Source: Caulobacter segnis (GTDB lineage Bacteria; Pseudomonadota; Alphaproteobacteria; Caulobacterales; Caulobacteraceae). From it: a DNA stretch of 64,000 bases. Made by a program: the position numbers and the translations under genes. Below the pieces are notes generated by a model. The model was not told the DNA's origin. It saw nothing but the letters and a program-made list of their open reading frames with translations, and did not search any database. Below, one piece after another: positions 24,196-32,554 of the stretch (within the stretch, counting starts at the first letter, position 1; each line of letters begins with the position of its first letter). The stretch covers positions 806,001 through 870,000 of the forward strand of contig NZ_CP082923.1 of the NCBI RefSeq assembly GCF_019931575.1. Reading direction: 5' to 3'.

Positions 24196-26217
24196 ATGAC
24201 CTCCACGACCGCCCAGCCCGCCGTCAGTCTCGCCGCGGCGCTCGAGCATGCCGAGCGGTTGCTGGAGACGGCGCCGGACCTGGCCGCCGAGCAGGCGCGG
24301 GCGATTCTGGAGGTCGTGCCGCGCCACGCCGACACCACCCGGGTGCTGGCCGCCGCACTGCGACTTTCCGGCCAGCCGCAGGCCGCGCTCGAGACGGTCG
24401 CCCCGCTGGCCCAGGCCCTGCCGAACCTGCCGCTCGCGCAACTGGAGCTGGGGCTGGCGCTGGAGCAGCTGGGCCGCACCGCCGAGGCCGTCCGCGCCTT
24501 CGATCGGGCCAGCGCCCTGGAGCCGCGGCTGTCGGAAGCCTGGCGAGGCCTTTCGGAAAACCTCGACCTGCTGGGCGACACGGCCGGCGCCGAGCGCGCC
24601 CTGGCCCGGCAGCTGCGCGCCTCCACCCGCGACCCGGCCCTGATCGAGGCCGCCACCGCCCTGGCCGACAACCGGCTGGGCGAGGCCGAGCGGATCCTGC
24701 GCGAGCGGCTGAAGGCCGACAGCGCCGACGTCGCCGCCATCCGCATGCTGGCCGAGACCGGCGCGCGCCTGGGCCGCTACGCCGACGCCGAGAACCTGCT
24801 GACCCGCTGCCTGGAGCTGGCGCCCAACTTCGCCGCCGCCCGCCACAACCTGGCGACCATGCTCTATCGCCAGAACAAGAACGCCGAGGCGCTGGGCCAG
24901 ATCGAGGCCCTGACGGCCAAGGACGCGCGCCATCCCGGCTACGCCAATCTGCACGCGGCGATCCTGGCGCGGCTGGGCGAATACGACCGCGCCATCGCGG
25001 TCTGCGAGCGGATGCTGGCCGACTATCCGAACCAGCCCAAGGGCTGGATGAGCTATGGCCACGCCCTGAAGACCGTGGGCCGACAGGCCGACGCCATCGC
25101 CGCCTATCGCAAGGCCCTGGATCAGGCCCCGACCCTGGGCGAGGCCTGGTGGAGCCTGGCCAATCTCAAGACGGTGAAGTTCGACGCGGCGGACGTCGCG
25201 GCCATGATCGCCGCCCTCGACGCGCCCGGCCTCTCGGAAGACGACCACCTGCATTTGCAGTACGCGCTCGGCAAGGCGCATGAGGACGCCGGCCTGTGGG
25301 ACGCCGCGTTCGAGCGCTACGCCGCCGGCGCGGCTATCCGTCGACGGCAGCTTGACTATGACCCGGAGGAGAACGCCGCCGAGACCGCTCGGACCACGGC
25401 GCTGTTCACGCCGGCGTTCCTGACGGCGCGGGCGGGATGGGGTTCGAAAGTCCCCGATCCGATCTTCATCGTTGGTCTGCCGCGCGCCGGCTCGACCCTG
25501 ATCGAGCAGATCCTGGCCAGCCATTCGATGGTCGAGGGCACGATGGAGCTGCCCGACCTGATCGTCATGGCCCGGCGGCTGGGCGGCAAGACCGCGACCC
25601 GCGCCGAGTCGTCCTACCCGGAAAGCCTGGCCGACCTCTCACCCGAGGACCTGAAGGCCCTGGGCGAGGAGTTCATCGAGCGCACCCGCATCCAGCGCAA
25701 GACGGACAAGCCGTTCTTCATCGACAAGATGCCCAACAACTTCGCGCACGCGGGCTTCATCCACCTGATCCTGCCCAACGCCAAGATCATCGACGCGCGT
25801 CGCCATCCGCTGGGCTGCTGCTTCTCGGGCTTCAAGCAGCACTTCGCCCGGGGGCAGGCGTTCAGCTACGACCTCACGGACATCGGTCGCTACTACGCCG
25901 ACTACGTGGCGCTGATGGCCCATTTCGACGCCGTGCTGCCGGGCCGCGTTCACCGGGTGATCTACGAGCGGATGATCGCCGATCCGGAAGCCGAGATCCG
26001 CGCGCTGCTGGACCACTGCGGCCTGCCGTTCGAGGAAGCGTGCCTGTCGCCGCACGAGAACGACCGCGCTGTACGCACCGCCAGTTCCGAACAGGTGCGT
26101 CGTCCGATCTTCAAGGACGCGGTCGAGCACTGGCAAAAATTCGAATCGCACCTGGTCCCGCTCAAGCAGGCATTGGGACCCGTCCTCGACGCGTATCCAA
26201 ACGCGCCCGTTATTTGA
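24196..26217 (+). CDS. TPR-repeat sulfotransferase
   Basis: This 673-residue protein joins N-terminal tetratricopeptide repeats (about 10-340) to a C-terminal sulfotransferase domain. The 5'-phosphosulfate-binding loop is LPRAGSTLIEQIL at about 428-440, and the 3'-phosphate site is probably in RRHPLGCCFSGFKQHF. The enzyme would transfer sulfate from PAPS to an unknown acceptor; TPRs usually mediate protein contact. The ATG at 24196 is preferred since 19 upstream in-frame codons come from the repeat element. A TonB receptor gene follows, a pairing I have seen repeatedly in Caulobacter-type genomes, but their functional link is not established. Confidence 0.82.
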   Translation: MTSTTAQPAVSLAAALEHAERLLETAPDLAAEQARAILEVVPRHADTTRVLAAALRLSGQPQAALETVAPLAQALPNLPLAQLELGLALEQLGRTAEAVRAFDRASALEPRLSEAWRGLSENLDLLGDTAGAERALARQLRASTRDPALIEAATALADNRLGEAERILRERLKADSADVAAIRMLAETGARLGRYADAENLLTRCLELAPNFAAARHNLATMLYRQNKNAEALGQIEALTAKDARHPGYANLHAAILARLGEYDRAIAVCERMLADYPNQPKGWMSYGHALKTVGRQADAIAAYRKALDQAPTLGEAWWSLANLKTVKFDAADVAAMIAALDAPGLSEDDHLHLQYALGKAHEDAGLWDAAFERYAAGAAIRRRQLDYDPEENAAETARTTALFTPAFLTARAGWGSKVPDPIFIVGLPRAGSTLIEQILASHSMVEGTMELPDLIVMARRLGGKTATRAESSYPESLADLSPEDLKALGEEFIERTRIQRKTDKPFFIDKMPNNFAHAGFIHLILPNAKIIDARRHPLGCCFSGFKQHFARGQAFSYDLTDIGRYYADYVALMAHFDAVLPGRVHRVIYERMIADPEAEIRALLDHCGLPFEEACLSPHENDRAVRTASSEQVRRPIFKDAVEHWQKFESHLVPLKQALGPVLDAYPNAPVI

Positions 26218-26260
26218 CCATCTGCTTCGGGACCTGCCATTTCTGCAACACTCCCGAGAA

Positions 26261-26322
26261 TTGACGACAGGCCGAAATTTCCAATCTTGCCGGACGCTTA
26301 AGGCAGGTCGAACGTCGTTCGA
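26261..26322 (+). promoter_or_regulatory. promoter region of the TonB receptor gene
   Basis: TTGACG at 26261-26266 matches the -35 of Caulobacter housekeeping promoters; no good -10 match is evident. TCGAACG-T-CGTTCGA at 26308-26322 is a perfect 15-base palindrome 27 bases before the start and could bind a regulator. Both are read by eye. Confidence 0.4.
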
Positions 26323-26348
26323 TCAGAACCGCCAAGGGGAGCGACTGT

Positions 26349-28733
26349 ATGTCGTCGGGATCGGTTAAATTGAAGAAGGTCGGCGTCTGCTCCGCCGCCC
26401 TGTTCGCCTCCACCATGCTCACGAGCGTCGCCTACGCTCAGTCCAACCCAGGCAATACGGCGCTCGAGGAAGTCGTCGTCACCGCCCAGAAGCGCAGCGA
26501 AAATCTGCAGGACGTCCCGGTCAGCATCCAGGCTCTCGGCGGGGAGAAACTGGAACAGCTGCAGGTCAGCGCGTTCGTCGATTATGTGAAGTACCTGCCC
26601 AGCGTCTCGTTCACGACCAGCGGCCCCGGCTTTGGCCAGGTCTACATGCGCGGCGTGGCCAGCGGCGGCGACGGCAACCACTCCGGCTCGCTGCCCAGCG
26701 TCGGCGTCTATCTGGACGAACAGCCGGTCACCACCATCCAGGGCGCGCTGGACATTCACGTCTATGACGTCGCCCGGGTCGAGGCCCTGGCCGGGCCGCA
26801 GGGCACGCTGTACGGCGCCAGCTCCCAGGCCGGCACGCTGCGGATCATCACCAACAAGCCCTCGACGGTCGGCTTCGCGGCCGGGGTCGACGCCGAGGTG
26901 AACCAGGTCGACCACGGCGGCATGGGCCACACCCTGGAAGGCTTCGTGAACATCCCGCTGTCGGACAAGATCGCCGTGCGGGCGGTCGGTTGGGACGTGC
27001 GTGACGCTGGCTATATCGACAATGTGGCGGGCACGCGCACCTATACGCGCGGCGACGACGATCCCACCAATGACGTGACCATCAACAACAAGTCTCGGGT
27101 GTGGAAAGACTATAACCGCGTCTACACCCAGGGCGGGCGGGCGGCCCTGCGGGTCGAGCTGAACGACAACTGGGTCATCACGCCCACGGTCATGGGCCAG
27201 GTCCAGAAGGTCGGCGGCTTGTTCGCCTACGATCCTCAGGTCGGCGACCTTAAGGTCACCCACTTCTATCCGGAAAGCTCGAAGGACAAGTGGGTCCAGG
27301 CGGCCCTGACCATCGAGGGCCAGGTGGCCAATCTCGACGTCACCTACGCCGGCTCGTACCTGAAGCGGAACGACGTCACGAACTCGGACTACACCGACTA
27401 CTCGTACTTCTACGATCAGATGGGGTCGGGCTTCTACTGGACCGACAACGCCGGCAACCTGGTCAATCCCTCGCAATACATCCAGGGCAAGGACCGCTAC
27501 CGCAAGGAAAGCCACGAAATCCGGATCGCCTCGCCTCAGGACCAGAAATTCCGGTTCGTGGTCGGCGGCTTCTACCAGAAGCAGACCCACGGCATCTTCC
27601 AGAACTACAAGATCGACGGCCTGGGCAGCGACTATTCGGTGCCGGGTTATGTCGGCACGATCTGGCTGACCAAGCAGAACCGCGTCGACCGCGACAAGGC
27701 CGTGTTCGGCCAGGTCGAATACGACATCACCGACCAGTTGATGATCACGGGCGGGATCCGCTTCTTCAAGGCGCACAACACGCTGGTCGGCTTCTACGGC
27801 TACGGCGCGGGCTATGGCTCGACCGGTGAGCGGGCCTGCTTCAAGCCCGCGGTGGTGCCGGGTTCGCCCTGTACGAACCTGGACAAGGGCGTGAAGGAAA
27901 GCGGCAACTCGCCGAAGGTGACGCTGACCTACAAGATCGATGGCGACAAGCTGGTCTACGCCACCTACTCGAAGGGCTTCCGGCCCGGCGGCATCAACCG
28001 GCGCAGCACGCTGCCGCCGTACCACGCCGACTACCTGAAGAACTACGAGGCGGGCTGGAAGACGTCTTGGGGCGGAGCGTTCCGCTGGAACGGCGCGGTG
28101 TTCATGGAGGACTGGACCGGCTTCCAGTTCTCGATCCTGGGGGCCAACGGCCTGACCGAGATCAAGAACGCCAACCAGGCCCGCATCAAGGGGATCGAGA
28201 GCGACATCACCTGGGCCCCGGTCCACGGCTTCACCCTCAACGCCTCGGCCGCCTATACCGACGCCAAGCTGTCGGCCAACTACTGCGGCTTCACCGACGA
28301 CGACGGCAATCCGATCACGGTCTGCCCCGTCGGCTCGGCGGAGGCTCCGGACGGACCGCAGGCGCCGGATGGCACGCGCCTGCCGATCACGCCGAAGTTC
28401 AAGGCCAACGTCACCGCTCGCTACGAGTACCAACTGGGCGAGTATGACGGCTTCTGGCAGGTTGCGGTCATGGGCCAGACCTCGAACTGGACCGACCTGC
28501 GGCTCAAGGAGCGCGAGATCATCGGCAAGCAGGGCCGCTATTCGGTGGTCGATTTCTCGACCGGCGTGTCGAAGGAGGGCTGGTCGGTGCAGGCCTATCT
28601 GAAGAACGTCTTCGACAAGCGGGCCAGCCTGAACCGCTACGCCGAATGCGCCGAGTCGGTCTGCGGAACCCAGGCCTATATCGTCCCGAACCAGCCCCGC
28701 ACCGTCGGGATCAAGGTGGGCAAGGAATTCTAG
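26349..28733 (+). CDS. TonB-dependent outer-membrane receptor
   Basis: This 794-residue protein is an energy-dependent outer-membrane importer. The signal peptide ends SVAYAQ at about 31, followed by a TonB box-like EEVVVTAQKRSENLQDVPVSIQAL and a plug domain to about 170 (VYMRGV, GTLYGASSQAGTLRIIT). The barrel ends in a typical C-terminal strand, PRTVGIKVGKEF, with a terminal aromatic residue. Ligand is unknown; no FecIR-type regulators are adjacent. It lies between a TPR-sulfotransferase and an amino acid permease/amidohydrolase pair, so a peptide or amino-acid-conjugate ligand is conceivable. A strong terminator isolates it from the permease. Confidence 0.9.
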   Translation: MSSGSVKLKKVGVCSAALFASTMLTSVAYAQSNPGNTALEEVVVTAQKRSENLQDVPVSIQALGGEKLEQLQVSAFVDYVKYLPSVSFTTSGPGFGQVYMRGVASGGDGNHSGSLPSVGVYLDEQPVTTIQGALDIHVYDVARVEALAGPQGTLYGASSQAGTLRIITNKPSTVGFAAGVDAEVNQVDHGGMGHTLEGFVNIPLSDKIAVRAVGWDVRDAGYIDNVAGTRTYTRGDDDPTNDVTINNKSRVWKDYNRVYTQGGRAALRVELNDNWVITPTVMGQVQKVGGLFAYDPQVGDLKVTHFYPESSKDKWVQAALTIEGQVANLDVTYAGSYLKRNDVTNSDYTDYSYFYDQMGSGFYWTDNAGNLVNPSQYIQGKDRYRKESHEIRIASPQDQKFRFVVGGFYQKQTHGIFQNYKIDGLGSDYSVPGYVGTIWLTKQNRVDRDKAVFGQVEYDITDQLMITGGIRFFKAHNTLVGFYGYGAGYGSTGERACFKPAVVPGSPCTNLDKGVKESGNSPKVTLTYKIDGDKLVYATYSKGFRPGGINRRSTLPPYHADYLKNYEAGWKTSWGGAFRWNGAVFMEDWTGFQFSILGANGLTEIKNANQARIKGIESDITWAPVHGFTLNASAAYTDAKLSANYCGFTDDDGNPITVCPVGSAEAPDGPQAPDGTRLPITPKFKANVTARYEYQLGEYDGFWQVAVMGQTSNWTDLRLKEREIIGKQGRYSVVDFSTGVSKEGWSVQAYLKNVFDKRASLNRYAECAESVCGTQAYIVPNQPRTVGIKVGKEF

Positions 28734-28752
28734 AGCTTGGTGGGGTGAGTGC

Positions 28753-28782
28753 GGGGCGGTCCGGAAAAGGGCCGCCCCTTTT
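28753..28782 (+). terminator. intrinsic terminator after the TonB receptor
   Basis: GGGGCGGTCC and GGGCCGCCCC form a 10-bp stem (one wobble pair) with a 6-base loop and are followed by TTTTGCTTTGTT. This is a good Rho-independent terminator 19 bases after the stop codon. Confidence 0.8.
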
Positions 28783-28803
28783 GCTTTGTTCTTAGGGGGA
28801 AAC

Positions 28804-30126
28804 ATGGCGTCGCCAAACGCCCGTCCTCTGGGTCTCTGGATGTGCACGGCCCTGGTCGTGGGCAACATGATCGGCTCGGGCGTCTTCATGCTGCCGGCCT
28901 CGCTGGCGCCGTACGGCTGGAACGCGGTCATCGCCTGGCTGCTGACGATCGGCGGGGCGCTGTGCCTGGCCTTCGTCTATGCCCGCCTGGCCCAGGCTCT
29001 GCCGCGCGCCGGCGGACCGCTGGCCTATACCCAGGAGGCGTTCGGCCCGACCGCCGGTTTCATGGTCGCCTGGGCCTACTGGATCTCGATGTGGGTCGGC
29101 AACGCGGCGATCGCGACCGGCTGCGTCAGCTATCTGTCGGTGTTCGTCCCGGCCATCGCTCAGGTCCCGGGACTGCACGCCATCGTCACCGTCGCCCTGG
29201 TCTGGGGGCTGACGGCGGTGAACTGCTGGGGCTCCGGCTCGGCCGGGCGGTTGCAGATCGTCGCCACGGTCCTGAAGCTCTTGCCGCTGGTGGCCGTGGC
29301 CGGCTTGGCCGTGGTGGTGCTGGCGAGGAAGGGCGCGGCGGCGGTGACGCCGTTCGAGCCCGCGCAGCTGTCGGCCGGGGCGATCACCGCCGCGGCGACC
29401 CTGACCCTGTGGGCCCTGCTGGGCCTGGAATCGGCCACCGTGCCGGCCGACAAGGTGCATGACCCGACCCGGACCATCCCGCGCGCCACGCTCTACGGCA
29501 CCGCGTTCACCGGGCTGATCTATCTGGTCGTCTGCTCGGCGGTGGTGCTGCTGTCGCCGGTCGGCCTGCTGAAGGGCTCGAACGCGCCGTTCGCGGATTT
29601 CGTCGGCTATCACGGCGGCGGCGACCTGCGGCTCGTTCTGGCCGCCTTCGCCGCGATCAGCGCCTTCGGGGCCCTGAACGGCTGGGTGCTGCTGCAGGGC
29701 GAAATGCCCTACGCCATGGCCCGCGATGGCGTGTTCCCGGCCTGGCTGGGCAAGGTCGGCAAGCGCGGGACGCCGGTGAGGGCCCACGTGCTGTCCAGCG
29801 CCCTGCTGACCGGCCTGGTGCTGATGAACTACGCCAAGTCGATGGCCGACCTTTTCACCTTCATCGCCCTGCTAGCCACCTCGGCCAACCTGTTCGCCTA
29901 TCTGTTCAGCGCCCTGGCCGCCCTGCGCCTGCAGCAGAAGGGGCGGATGGCGGCCACCGCGCCGCTGACGGTGCTGGCGATCCTGGCGGCGCTCTATTCG
30001 ATCTGGACGCTCTACGGCGCCGGCGCCCAGGCCAGCCTGTGGGGCGTGGTCCTGCTGCTGGCCGGCCTGCCCGTCCGCGTCCTGACCGCCCGCGCGGCGC
30101 GTCCCGTTCCCGAGGCTCTCACATGA
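28804..30126 (+). CDS. APC-family amino acid permease, AdiC/PotE-like
   Basis: This 440-residue inner-membrane transporter has about 12 hydrophobic helices. MCTALVVGNMIGSGVFMLPASLAPYG at the start is the substrate-binding helix 1 motif of the amino acid-polyamine-organocation family, closest in feel to arginine/agmatine and basic amino acid antiporters. LWALLGLESATVPADKVHDPTRTIPRAT is the conserved helix 6 region and following loop. An AGGGGGAA ribosome site precedes the ATG. The stop overlaps the amidohydrolase start (ATGA), so uptake of a small amino compound is probably linked to peptide hydrolysis. Exact substrate cannot be told. Confidence 0.87.
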   Translation: MASPNARPLGLWMCTALVVGNMIGSGVFMLPASLAPYGWNAVIAWLLTIGGALCLAFVYARLAQALPRAGGPLAYTQEAFGPTAGFMVAWAYWISMWVGNAAIATGCVSYLSVFVPAIAQVPGLHAIVTVALVWGLTAVNCWGSGSAGRLQIVATVLKLLPLVAVAGLAVVVLARKGAAAVTPFEPAQLSAGAITAAATLTLWALLGLESATVPADKVHDPTRTIPRATLYGTAFTGLIYLVVCSAVVLLSPVGLLKGSNAPFADFVGYHGGGDLRLVLAAFAAISAFGALNGWVLLQGEMPYAMARDGVFPAWLGKVGKRGTPVRAHVLSSALLTGLVLMNYAKSMADLFTFIALLATSANLFAYLFSALAALRLQQKGRMAATAPLTVLAILAALYSIWTLYGAGAQASLWGVVLLLAGLPVRVLTARAARPVPEALT

Positions 30127-31373
30127 TCGTCGCCCTGCTGCTCGCGGCTCAGGTCTCCTACGTCCACGCCGGCAAGCTGGTCGATCCCCAGGCTGGTCAG
30201 ATGCTGACCGATCAGATGATCCGTATCGAGGGCGAGAAGATCACCTCGGTCACGTCCTGGAAGGCCGCTCCCAAGGACGGCCCCGTCGTCGACTGGAGCA
30301 AGCTCACGGTCCTGCCCGGCCTGATCGACATGCACACTCACCTGGTCGACGAGGAGCAGAGCGAGAACATCGCCCAGCCCCTGCTGCGCAGCGCCGCCGA
30401 GCAGGCCTATATCGGCGCGGCCCATGCCCGGACGACCCTGATGGCCGGCTTCACCAGCGTCCGCGACGTCGGCGCCTGGCGGGCGTTCAGCGACGTGGCC
30501 CTGCGCGACGCGATTGACCAGGGCTTCGTGCCCGGACCGCGGATGTCGGTGGCCGGCGCCTATGTCACCGCGCCCGGCGGGGGCGGCGAGATCACCGGCC
30601 TCGCGCCCGACGTCGTGATCCCCGCCGAGATGCGGCGCGGCGTCGTCGAGGACGCCGCCGACGTGCATCGCAAGGTCCGCGACCTGCTGGTCCACGGCGC
30701 CGACTTCATCAAGCTGATCGCCACCGGCGCGGTGCTGACCGAGGGCACCGAGCCGGGCCAGCTGGAGCTGTCGGAAGACGAGATCCGGGCCGCCGTCGAG
30801 GAGGCCGCCAAACGCGGGACCTACGCCACCGCCCACGCCCACGGGGCCGAGGGGATCAAGACCGCCGTCCGCGCCGGGGTGCGCTCGATCGAGCACGGCT
30901 CGCTGATCGACGACGAGGGGATCGCCTTGATGAAGGCCAAGGGCGCGTTCCTGGTGGCCGACATCTACAACGGCGACTTCATCGACACCTACGGCCGCGA
31001 GCATCACTGGCCCGACGGCATGATCCGCAAGAACCGCGAGACCACCGACGCCCAGCGCGAGGGCTTCCGCAAGGCGGTGAAGGCGGGGGTGAAGATCGCC
31101 TACGGCACCGACGCGGGCGTCTATCCGCACGGCTGGAACGCGCGCCAGATGCCCTACATGGTCAGGTACGGCATGACGCCGATGCAGGCGATCCAGTCGG
31201 CGACCACCGTGGCGGCCGAGCTGATGGGCAAGACCGGCCAGGTCGGCTGCGACGCCGGCGGCTGCTTCGCCGACCTGATCGCGGTGGCGGGCGATCCGCT
31301 GGCGGACGTCTCGACGCTGACCCGCGTCTCGAAGGTGATGAAGGGCGGGGTCGTGGTTAAGAACGAACCGTGA
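30123..31373 (+). CDS. amidohydrolase, imidazolonepropionase/prolidase-like (COG1228)
   Basis: This 416-residue metal enzyme belongs to the amidohydrolase superfamily subgroup that includes Xaa-Pro and Xaa-Arg/Lys dipeptidases in Caulobacter. Metal ligands visible are His71 and His73 in IDMHTHL, a probable carboxylated lysine in DFIKLIATGAV, the histidines of AHAHGAEG and SIEHGSLID, and Asp in YGTDAGVYPHG. The first ~16 residues could be a short signal peptide, so a periplasmic location is possible. It overlaps the permease gene by four bases, which suggests that it releases amino acids from dipeptides for that carrier. Dipeptidase activity is inferred from family members. Confidence 0.82.
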   Translation: MIVALLLAAQVSYVHAGKLVDPQAGQMLTDQMIRIEGEKITSVTSWKAAPKDGPVVDWSKLTVLPGLIDMHTHLVDEEQSENIAQPLLRSAAEQAYIGAAHARTTLMAGFTSVRDVGAWRAFSDVALRDAIDQGFVPGPRMSVAGAYVTAPGGGGEITGLAPDVVIPAEMRRGVVEDAADVHRKVRDLLVHGADFIKLIATGAVLTEGTEPGQLELSEDEIRAAVEEAAKRGTYATAHAHGAEGIKTAVRAGVRSIEHGSLIDDEGIALMKAKGAFLVADIYNGDFIDTYGREHHWPDGMIRKNRETTDAQREGFRKAVKAGVKIAYGTDAGVYPHGWNARQMPYMVRYGMTPMQAIQSATTVAAELMGKTGQVGCDAGGCFADLIAVAGDPLADVSTLTRVSKVMKGGVVVKNEP

Positions 31374-31470
31374 CGGACGGTGAAGAACTGCACAGTCGCG
31401 CTTGGCCCGGATCATGCATTGTGCATCGCAGCGCAATTTTGTTGTGCGATAGCGAAACAACTGTCATGTC

Positions 31471-31488
31471 TACGTGGTTAGCACCACG
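31471..31488 (+). promoter_or_regulatory. small hairpin in the leader of the DUF2188-like gene
   Basis: ACGTGGT/ACCACGT pairs over a 4-base loop, 24 bases before the start codon. The AT-richer region ahead of it (31400-31465) has two TTGTGC(A/G)AT-type repeats that may be part of the promoter. Function is unknown. Confidence 0.3.
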
Positions 31489-31512
31489 TTGAGTACGTCC
31501 AAGGAGGTCTTG

Positions 31513-31752
31513 ATGGCCGAGAATCACTACTACGTCCGCCCGGTCGCCGGCGTGTGGCATGTGACCTGGAACGACTCGGCCGAGCTGATCGGTTCGTACT
31601 CGTCGCAACACGAGGCCGAGGCCCTGGGCCAGTTGCTGGCGCGCCACATGCGCGCGCAAGGTCGCAAGGCCGACGTGCATGTTGACGCGCCCGAGGTTCG
31701 GACGCCTTCTTGGGGCCGTAATCGCGCCGCACATCAGTCCGTAGCGGCCTAG
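31513..31752 (+). CDS. small DUF2188-like protein
   Basis: This encodes a 79-residue protein. The pattern YYVRPVAGVWHVTWNDSAELIGSYSS...HEAEALGQLLARHMRAQGRKADVHVD matches the DUF2188 layout: a beta-hairpin, a helix with small residues, then a final VHV strand. Function is unknown for the family. AAGGAGG lies 6 bases before the ATG, which is why this start is chosen over one 13 codons upstream. It is a single-gene unit with its own promoter region containing TTGTGC repeats, and may be expressed strongly given the near-perfect ribosome site. Confidence 0.6.
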   Translation: MAENHYYVRPVAGVWHVTWNDSAELIGSYSSQHEAEALGQLLARHMRAQGRKADVHVDAPEVRTPSWGRNRAAHQSVAA

Positions 31753-31802
31753 TTTTGAGTTTCGAGCGCGGCGGCCCCGCCGCGTTCGCGAGTTAGGGGG
31801 CA

Positions 31803-31952
31803 TCCGGTCTTCCCGGCGACAGCCGGCCGCCGAGACGCTCGGGGTGGTGGGAATGGCGCTGCAACGACAGCGCGCCCCGGCGCTTCCTTGAGCTGGCATT
31901 GTCGGGAAGACCGGAGTTCCCTCTCAGTCCCCAAGTTCCTTCTCAGTCCCCA
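31803..31952. repeat. inverted and tandem repeats near the TetR stop codon
   Basis: TCCGGTCTTCCCG (31803-31815) is repeated in inverse at 31903-31915. Directly after, a 19-base unit beginning AGTTCC and ending CAGTCCCCA occurs twice in tandem (31915-31933 and 31934-31952) with one mismatch; the second unit contains the stop codon of the TetR gene. No gene is seen in this 190-base gap. Confidence 0.65.
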
Positions 31953-32554
31953 GAAGATCTCGAGGGCAGCCATCCCTCCAGCGCGCGGGCGATGATCCGC
32001 GCCGCCTCGTCCGGGCCGAAGGTCGTCGGATCCAGGCACAGCTCCAGCCACAGTCCATCCACCGTCGCCGTCAGGGCGATGGCCGCCAGGCGCGTCTCGC
32101 GCGCGCCGGCCGCCTTCAGCAACCCTTCCAGCCGCGCCCGGAAGTCTGCGTACGACGCCGCGTGGATCGCGGCCATGCGCGGCTTGGTCTTGACCAGGCT
32201 CCAGAAGCCGATCCAGGCGGCCAGCAGGCGCGGATCCAGCACCGGCGGGGCGAAGCTGGCGGTGAGGTAGGCCAGCAGCCGCGCGCGGGGCGCCGGGCCG
32301 GCGGCGTCCAGGGCCGCGTCCAGGGCCGCGTCGATCCGCTGGCCGACGGCCTCGTAGGCCGAGGCGATCAGCTCGTCGACGCCCTCGAAATAGTGCCGCA
32401 GCAGGCCGGGCGAGACGCCGGCCTCGGCGCAGATGGTCCGCACGCTAGTTCCGCCGACGCCTTCGCGGGCCAGCACGGTCTCGGCGGCGGCCACCAGCGC
32501 CTGGCGGCGGACGTCGGGGGCTTCGCGGGTGAAGGCGGCGCGCGGCGGGCTCAC
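31943..32554 (-). CDS. TetR-family repressor, BetI-like
   Basis: This 203-residue regulator has an N-terminal TetR helix-turn-helix (TSVRTICAEAGVSPGLLRHYFEGVDELIASAY, about 39-70) and a helical ligand-binding domain in the BetI style (AWIGFWSLVKTKPRMAAIHAASYADFR). It begins at GTG inside the stop of the Rieske gene (GTGA overlap), so it is the last gene of a three-gene operon and probably represses it. The operator candidate is TATACGATCGTACA upstream of the first gene. The inducer may be a quaternary amine or aromatic acid, by analogy with BetI; this is inference. The extreme C-terminus lies in a tandem duplication. Confidence 0.82.
   Translation of the reverse strand: MSPPRAAFTREAPDVRRQALVAAAETVLAREGVGGTSVRTICAEAGVSPGLLRHYFEGVDELIASAYEAVGQRIDAALDAALDAAGPAPRARLLAYLTASFAPPVLDPRLLAAWIGFWSLVKTKPRMAAIHAASYADFRARLEGLLKAAGARETRLAAIALTATVDGLWLELCLDPTTFGPDEAARIIARALEGWLPSRSSGD

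Noticed and set aside
26298..28931. An 877-codon open frame antisense to the TonB receptor
   Set aside because: The receptor frame has a signal peptide, plug and barrel signatures. The antisense product is valine-, aspartate- and leucine-rich without any domain, as expected for the reverse frame of GC-rich coding DNA.
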